Shown: positions 49,800-51,651 of the stretch, one piece after another
Numbering within the stretch: the stretch's first letter is position 1
Layout: each line of letters opens with the position of its first letter
Assembly: GCA_022820025.1 (NCBI GenBank)
Contig: JAJEGF010000008.1
Location: forward strand, 1 to 51,651
DNA: 51,651 nucleotides
DNA from: Chloroflexota bacterium
GTDB taxonomy: Bacteria; Chloroflexota; UBA11872
Direction of reading: 5' to 3'
The notes under the pieces: generated by a model
Seen by the model: only the letters and a program-made list of their open reading frames with translations
The model's database searches: none
Told to the model about the DNA's origin: nothing
Position numbers and translations under genes: made by a program

Positions 49800-50677
49800 G
49801 CATTCTGCTCGACGCCTCGACGCGGCTGCTCGTTCAGGGAATGACGGGCAGCCAGGGGTCGTTCCACTCGCGGCTGATGCGCGAGGCGGGGACGCAGGTG
49901 GTGGCCGGTGTCACCCCGGGTCGCGCCGGCGCCTCGGTGGCGGGTCTTGAGGACGTTCCGGTCGTCAACACGGTTGCGGAAGCGGTGGAAGCGACCAACG
50001 CCAACGCCGCGTGCATATTCGTGCCGGCCGCCTTCGCGGCGGACGCCATTCTTGAAGACGCGGCTGCGGGCCTGGACGTCATCGTCTGTCTGACCGAGGG
50101 GATTCCCGTCCTCGACATGCTTCGAGTGATGCCGCGCGTCCGCGCCTCGGGTGCGCACCTCATTGGACCGAACTGTCCGGGCGTCACGACGCCGGGTGAC
50201 GGCGTGAAGGTTGGCGTCATGCCCTGGGCCGTGCACTCGCCGGGACACGTGGGCGTGGTGAGCCGCAGCGGAACGCTTACATATGAGGTCGTACAGCACC
50301 TGACCGACCTGGGAACCGGACAGACGACAACCGTGGGAATCGGCGGGGACCCCATCATCGGCACGCGCTTCATCGACGTGCTGTCGATGTTTGAGGCCGA
50401 CCCCGTGACTCATGGAGTAGTCTTGTTGGGCGAAATCGGCGGTGACGACGAAGAACGGGCGGCAACGTATATTCAGGAGCGAATGACGAAGCCCGTCACG
50501 GCATTCATCGCCGGGAAGACCGCGCCCCCCGAACGCCGGATGGGGCACGCGGGCGCCATCGTGTCAGGCACCTCCGGCAGTGCGACCGCGAAAGAATCCG
50601 CGCTAAGGGCGGCCGGTGTGCTGGTGGGCGAGACGCCGGAGCACGCCGCCCGCTTGCTGGTAGACCGACTGCGATAG
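49796..50677 (+). CDS. sucD: Succinate-CoA ligase, alpha subunit
   Basis: A 293-residue subunit. [21 protein letters not shown] is the CoA-binding Rossmann start. [19 protein letters not shown] and [16 protein letters not shown] are signatures, as is the [15 protein letters not shown] stretch, where His is phosphorylated in catalysis. It matches SucC directly upstream, whose stop it overlaps. Length is normal. A 108-base gap follows before the 2-oxoacid oxidoreductase gene; no terminator is obvious there, so readthrough is likely. Confidence 0.96.
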   Translation: MSILLDASTRLLVQGMTGSQGSFHSRLMREAGTQVVAGVTPGRAGASVAGLEDVPVVNTVAEAVEATNANAACIFVPAAFAADAILEDAAAGLDVIVCLTEGIPVLDMLRVMPRVRASGAHLIGPNCPGVTTPGDGVKVGVMPWAVHSPGHVGVVSRSGTLTYEVVQHLTDLGTGQTTTVGIGGDPIIGTRFIDVLSMFEADPVTHGVVLLGEIGGDDEERAATYIQERMTKPVTAFIAGKTAPPERRMGHAGAIVSGTSGSATAKESALRAAGVLVGETPEHAARLLVDRLR

Positions 50678-50785
50678 GTAGGAGAGTGTCCGGCTGGTGA
50701 TAATGGACGGAATAACGAGGAGCTTGCAGGAGACTTGGTCGCCCGACACGGCCAGTCAGAGTGGCCGCTGGCAAGGGACTACGCG

Positions 50786-51651
50786 ATGAAGGAAAACGCC
50801 CTTTCGTGGATGATCGGCGGCCCTGCGCTCACGGGCGGCGTCAATAGTTCGGCGGAGGTCTTTGCCAAGGCCTGCGCGCGCGCCGGCCTGTACGTGTTCT
50901 CGAACATCGAATACCACTCAAACATCATGGGCCGCCACATTTCATACCGGGTGCGGACGAGCGACGCGCCGGTCCATTCACACGTGGAACAGGTGGATCT
51001 GCTGCTGGCGCTTGACTCCGAGACGCTGTTTGGAACGCCGGAGTACCAGGATTACCAGCGGCACGGCGGCCACCTGCACCGGGTGGCGCCGGACGGCGCG
51101 GTCATCCTGGATGCCAAGGCCAAAATTGACCATTCGGCGATTGAACGGGACGACATTCACGTCGTTGCCCTTGCCTACGACGACCTCGTACGGGAGTCGG
51201 TCGAGGAACTAGGCGTTGCCTACAACGCCCGTCGCCACAGCGTGATGCGCAACATGGTGCCAATTGGCGCCAGTTGCGCCCTGCTGGACTTTGACATCAG
51301 TCACGTGGTGTCCCTGGTGGCGGAGGTGCTTCCGGCACGCCACCAGGACATGGTGGAGATGAACCGCCACGTTCTACTGCACGCGGCCGAGCAGGCGCGG
51401 CGTGCGTACGCTAAGGAAGAGTTCCACGTCACGTTGCGGCCGCGTCCCGAGCGCAACGGCCACATGCTGATCAAGGGTGTGGATGCCGTTGGGATCGCGA
51501 AGATTCACGCCGGCTGCGGGTTCCAAACCTACTACCCCATCGCCCCCGCCTCCGACGAGAGCGTGATGCTGGAACGCCAACAGACCCAGTACCCCATCGT
51601 GGTTCTCCAGGCCGAAGACGAGATAGCTTCGATGAACATGGCGGTGGGAGC
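50786..51651 (+). CDS. korA: 2-oxoacid:ferredoxin oxidoreductase, fused gamma/alpha subunit (partial)
   Basis: The frame runs from ATG 50786 to the window edge without a stop, about 288 residues. It starts with a gamma-type domain: GGPALTGGVNSSAEVFAKAC, then YVFSNIEYHSNIMGRHISYR. After about residue 230 the alpha domain begins with GVDAVGIAKIHAGCGFQTYY and PIAPASDESVMLE. Gamma-alpha fusions of this order are typical of 2-oxoglutarate:ferredoxin oxidoreductase (KorA). The reaction makes succinyl-CoA and reduced ferredoxin, directly before the step of SucCD upstream. AAGGGA lies about eight bases before the ATG. The thiamine-binding beta subunit would be expected just beyond the edge. Confidence 0.93.
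   Translation, partial: MKENALSWMIGGPALTGGVNSSAEVFAKACARAGLYVFSNIEYHSNIMGRHISYRVRTSDAPVHSHVEQVDLLLALDSETLFGTPEYQDYQRHGGHLHRVAPDGAVILDAKAKIDHSAIERDDIHVVALAYDDLVRESVEELGVAYNARRHSVMRNMVPIGASCALLDFDISHVVSLVAEVLPARHQDMVEMNRHVLLHAAEQARRAYAKEEFHVTLRPRPERNGHMLIKGVDAVGIAKIHAGCGFQTYYPIAPASDESVMLERQQTQYPIVVLQAEDEIASMNMAVG

Noticed and set aside
1..51651. tRNA, rRNA and CRISPR arrays
   Set aside because: I looked in the intergenic gaps for cloverleaf-like or regularly spaced repeats and saw none; a tRNAscan or Infernal run would be needed to exclude them fully.

Overview
The window is a GC-rich bacterial chromosome segment with dense, short-spaced genes. The best lineage guess is Chloroflexota, perhaps a marine or host-associated heterotroph. 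The main support is the solute-binding lipoprotein at 33.5-35.2 kb, whose long Lys-Glu-Val-Pro-Val-Glu type repeat linker after the lipobox is common in that phylum. The unusual density of sulfatases, sugar epimerases, Gfo/Idh/MocA-type and hydroxyacid dehydrogenases also fits. This assignment is inference; there is no rRNA or other marker here to settle it.

Layout. (1) 1-0.8 kb: the 5' part of an IS110-family transposase running off the left edge, with its non-coding upstream end, a candidate for a bridge-RNA region. (2) 0.8-4.7 kb: an ArgG-like argininosuccinate synthase, a membrane protein fused to an endonuclease/exonuclease/phosphatase domain, and a GNAT acetyltransferase. (3) 4.7-16 kb: small-molecule and sugar catabolism genes: a sugar phosphate isomerase/epimerase, aldo/keto reductase, uronate-dehydrogenase-like epimerase, URO-D-like protein, DCC oxidoreductase, 2-hydroxyacid dehydrogenase, cupin, acetamidase/formamidase, Gfo/Idh/MocA dehydrogenase, then an SDR / acetoacetate-decarboxylase-like / MFS run. 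(4) 16-17.8 kb: a YifB/ComM AAA ATPase lacking its usual cysteines, and a 50-residue lipoprotein. (5) 17.8-38.1 kb: a carbohydrate island with a 1080-residue multidomain glycosidase-like protein, three related beta-propeller proteins, two tandem sulfatases, a sialidase-like protein, a hydroxyacid dehydrogenase, a carbohydrate ABC importer (binding protein and two permeases, no ATPase), an amidohydrolase and a GH32-type protein that lacks the expected acid/base glutamate. (6) 38.1-40.9 kb: an SDR, a 78-residue lipoprotein and a TPP-dependent enzyme. (7) 41-44.8 kb: a minus-strand operon of a TIM-barrel isomerase, heptose-phosphate kinase, heptose-phosphate nucleotidyltransferase and MurJ flippase. 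(8) 44.9-51.7 kb: a 42-residue very basic protein, an M16 protease, a TPR protein, a small roadblock-like protein, nucleoside diphosphate kinase, SucC, SucD and the start of a 2-oxoacid:ferredoxin oxidoreductase alpha subunit, the last three forming a TCA-cycle segment.

The most coherent system is region 5. An ABC importer probably brings in sulfated or acidic oligosaccharides. The sulfatases, propeller enzymes and sialidase-like protein carry no visible export signals, so desulfation and cleavage may happen in the cytoplasm, with the products passed to the isomerases and dehydrogenases of regions 3 and 5. It would be an ABC-importer analogue of a polysaccharide utilization locus. The substrate cannot be read from the sequence.
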